Assembly: GCA_022770525.1 (NCBI GenBank)
Contig: JALEHN010000073.1
Coordinates: 1-60,100, forward strand
Direction of reading: 5' to 3'
Source: Clostridiales bacterium
GTDB taxonomy: Bacteria > Bacillota > Clostridia > Lachnospirales > Lachnospiraceae
Length of the DNA: 60,100 nt
Position 1 is the stretch's first letter, and each line of letters starts with the position of its first letter. Made by a program: the position numbers and the translations under genes. The notes beneath the pieces are model-generated. The model searched no databases and had not been told where the DNA came from. It saw only the letters and a list, made by a program, of their open reading frames with translations. Shown piece after piece: positions 59,768-60,100 of the stretch.

Positions 59768-59884
59768 ATCTTTACCTCTCCTTATTAATGATAAAAACAT
59801 TATAACGTAATCATGAGTATTGTTCCACCAACATAAAGGCTCACTTTTAACATAAAATGCAACTTAAAAGTGCTAAATGATTAA

Positions 59885-59916
59885 GGCTCCCGCAAATAAA
59901 CTGCGGGAGCCCTTTT
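59885..59916. terminator. Hairpin downstream of the rubrerythrin gene
   Basis: Perfect 10-bp arms GGCTCCCGCA and TGCGGGAGCC around a 7-base loop. The T-tract is better on the plus strand than on the minus strand, but position fits termination of the minus-strand rubrerythrin gene. Confidence 0.65.
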
Positions 59917-59953
59917 ATTATACGCTATATTACACTTTTGTATGGTCTATGAA

Positions 59954-60100
59954 TTAGCCAAAGTATCTCTTTAACAGACCTTCGAATGCTTTGCCGTGTC
60001 TAGCTTCGTCACGAGCCATTTCATGAACTGTATCATGGATAGCGTCAAGGTTAGCTGCTTTAGCACGTTTAGCAAGGTCAAATTTACCTGCTGTAGCACC
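59954..60100 (-). CDS. Reverse rubrerythrin / NADH peroxidase-like, 3-prime end only
   Basis: Forty-eight C-terminal residues read in frame from the window edge to a TAA stop. They include [21 protein letters not shown] and end LLKRYFG, which match the C-terminal ferritin-like helix of clostridial reverse rubrerythrins. The ExxH iron ligands (DEARH) are visible. These enzymes reduce hydrogen peroxide in anaerobes. The start and the rubredoxin domain lie outside the window. Confidence 0.8.
   Translation of the reverse strand, partial: GATAGKFDLAKRAKAANLDAIHDTVHEMARDEARHGKAFEGLLKRYFG

Overview
The window looks like a chromosomal segment of an anaerobic, gut-type clostridium, most likely Lachnospiraceae. 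The evidence is a butyrate kinase, the Firmicutes gdpP-rplI-dnaB block, an oxygen-independent thiazole operon (radical-SAM ThiH), a reverse-rubrerythrin end, purine-rich Shine-Dalgarno sites and moderately AT-rich DNA. No rRNA, tRNA or CRISPR array was seen, and the species cannot be named from the sequence alone.

Left part (1-25.5 kb), mostly housekeeping. A decayed IS4-type transposase has replaced the 5-prime end of an HD-hydrolase gene. It is followed by butyrate kinase, a flavoprotein-ferredoxin pair, a degenerate histidine-kinase paralogue, thioredoxin and thioredoxin reductase, an OmpR-type two-component system with an alpha/beta hydrolase, gdpP-rplI-dnaB, a DJ-1 protein, a CapA-like lipoprotein, nicotinate phosphoribosyltransferase, and a thiS-F-G-H-tenI operon behind a terminator-like leader. 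An Rpn-type PD-(D/E)XK gene closes this part.

Central part (25.6-52.4 kb), the most unusual region. A 26-kb one-way block encodes a type VII secretion system: an EssC ATPase with an FHA-like domain, a YukD ubiquitin-like protein and two WXG100 proteins. They are interleaved with a phospho-signalling set: two Ser/Thr kinases, a PP2C phosphatase and a vWA protein. The vWA-PP2C-kinase run resembles a TerY-P triad. A soluble AgrC-like kinase and a LytTR regulator are also present. Nine intact genes plus one remnant encode proteins with an N-terminal zinc ribbon; the intact ones carry membrane segments and most have large outer domains with calcium-type DxDxDG motifs, MORN repeats, an LprI-like domain or a dead beta-lactamase fold. 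I see no EsaA, EssA, EssB or LXG toxin. A divergent XRE regulator shares the promoter region, and direct repeats of the Rpn element bracket the whole block, as expected of a genomic island.

Right part (52.5-60.1 kb), cell surface. It holds an SGNH / DUF4358 / MBOAT / DHHW operon, probably for O-acylation of an exported polymer. Next come a sortase-anchored protein made of nine Cys/His repeats, a broken XRE/effector-binding regulator, and the 3-prime end of a reverse rubrerythrin cut by the window edge.

Proposed working model (inference): surface or wall signals are sensed by the zinc-ribbon membrane proteins, relayed through Ser/Thr phosphorylation and the LytTR system, and used to control the EssC-driven secretion machine.
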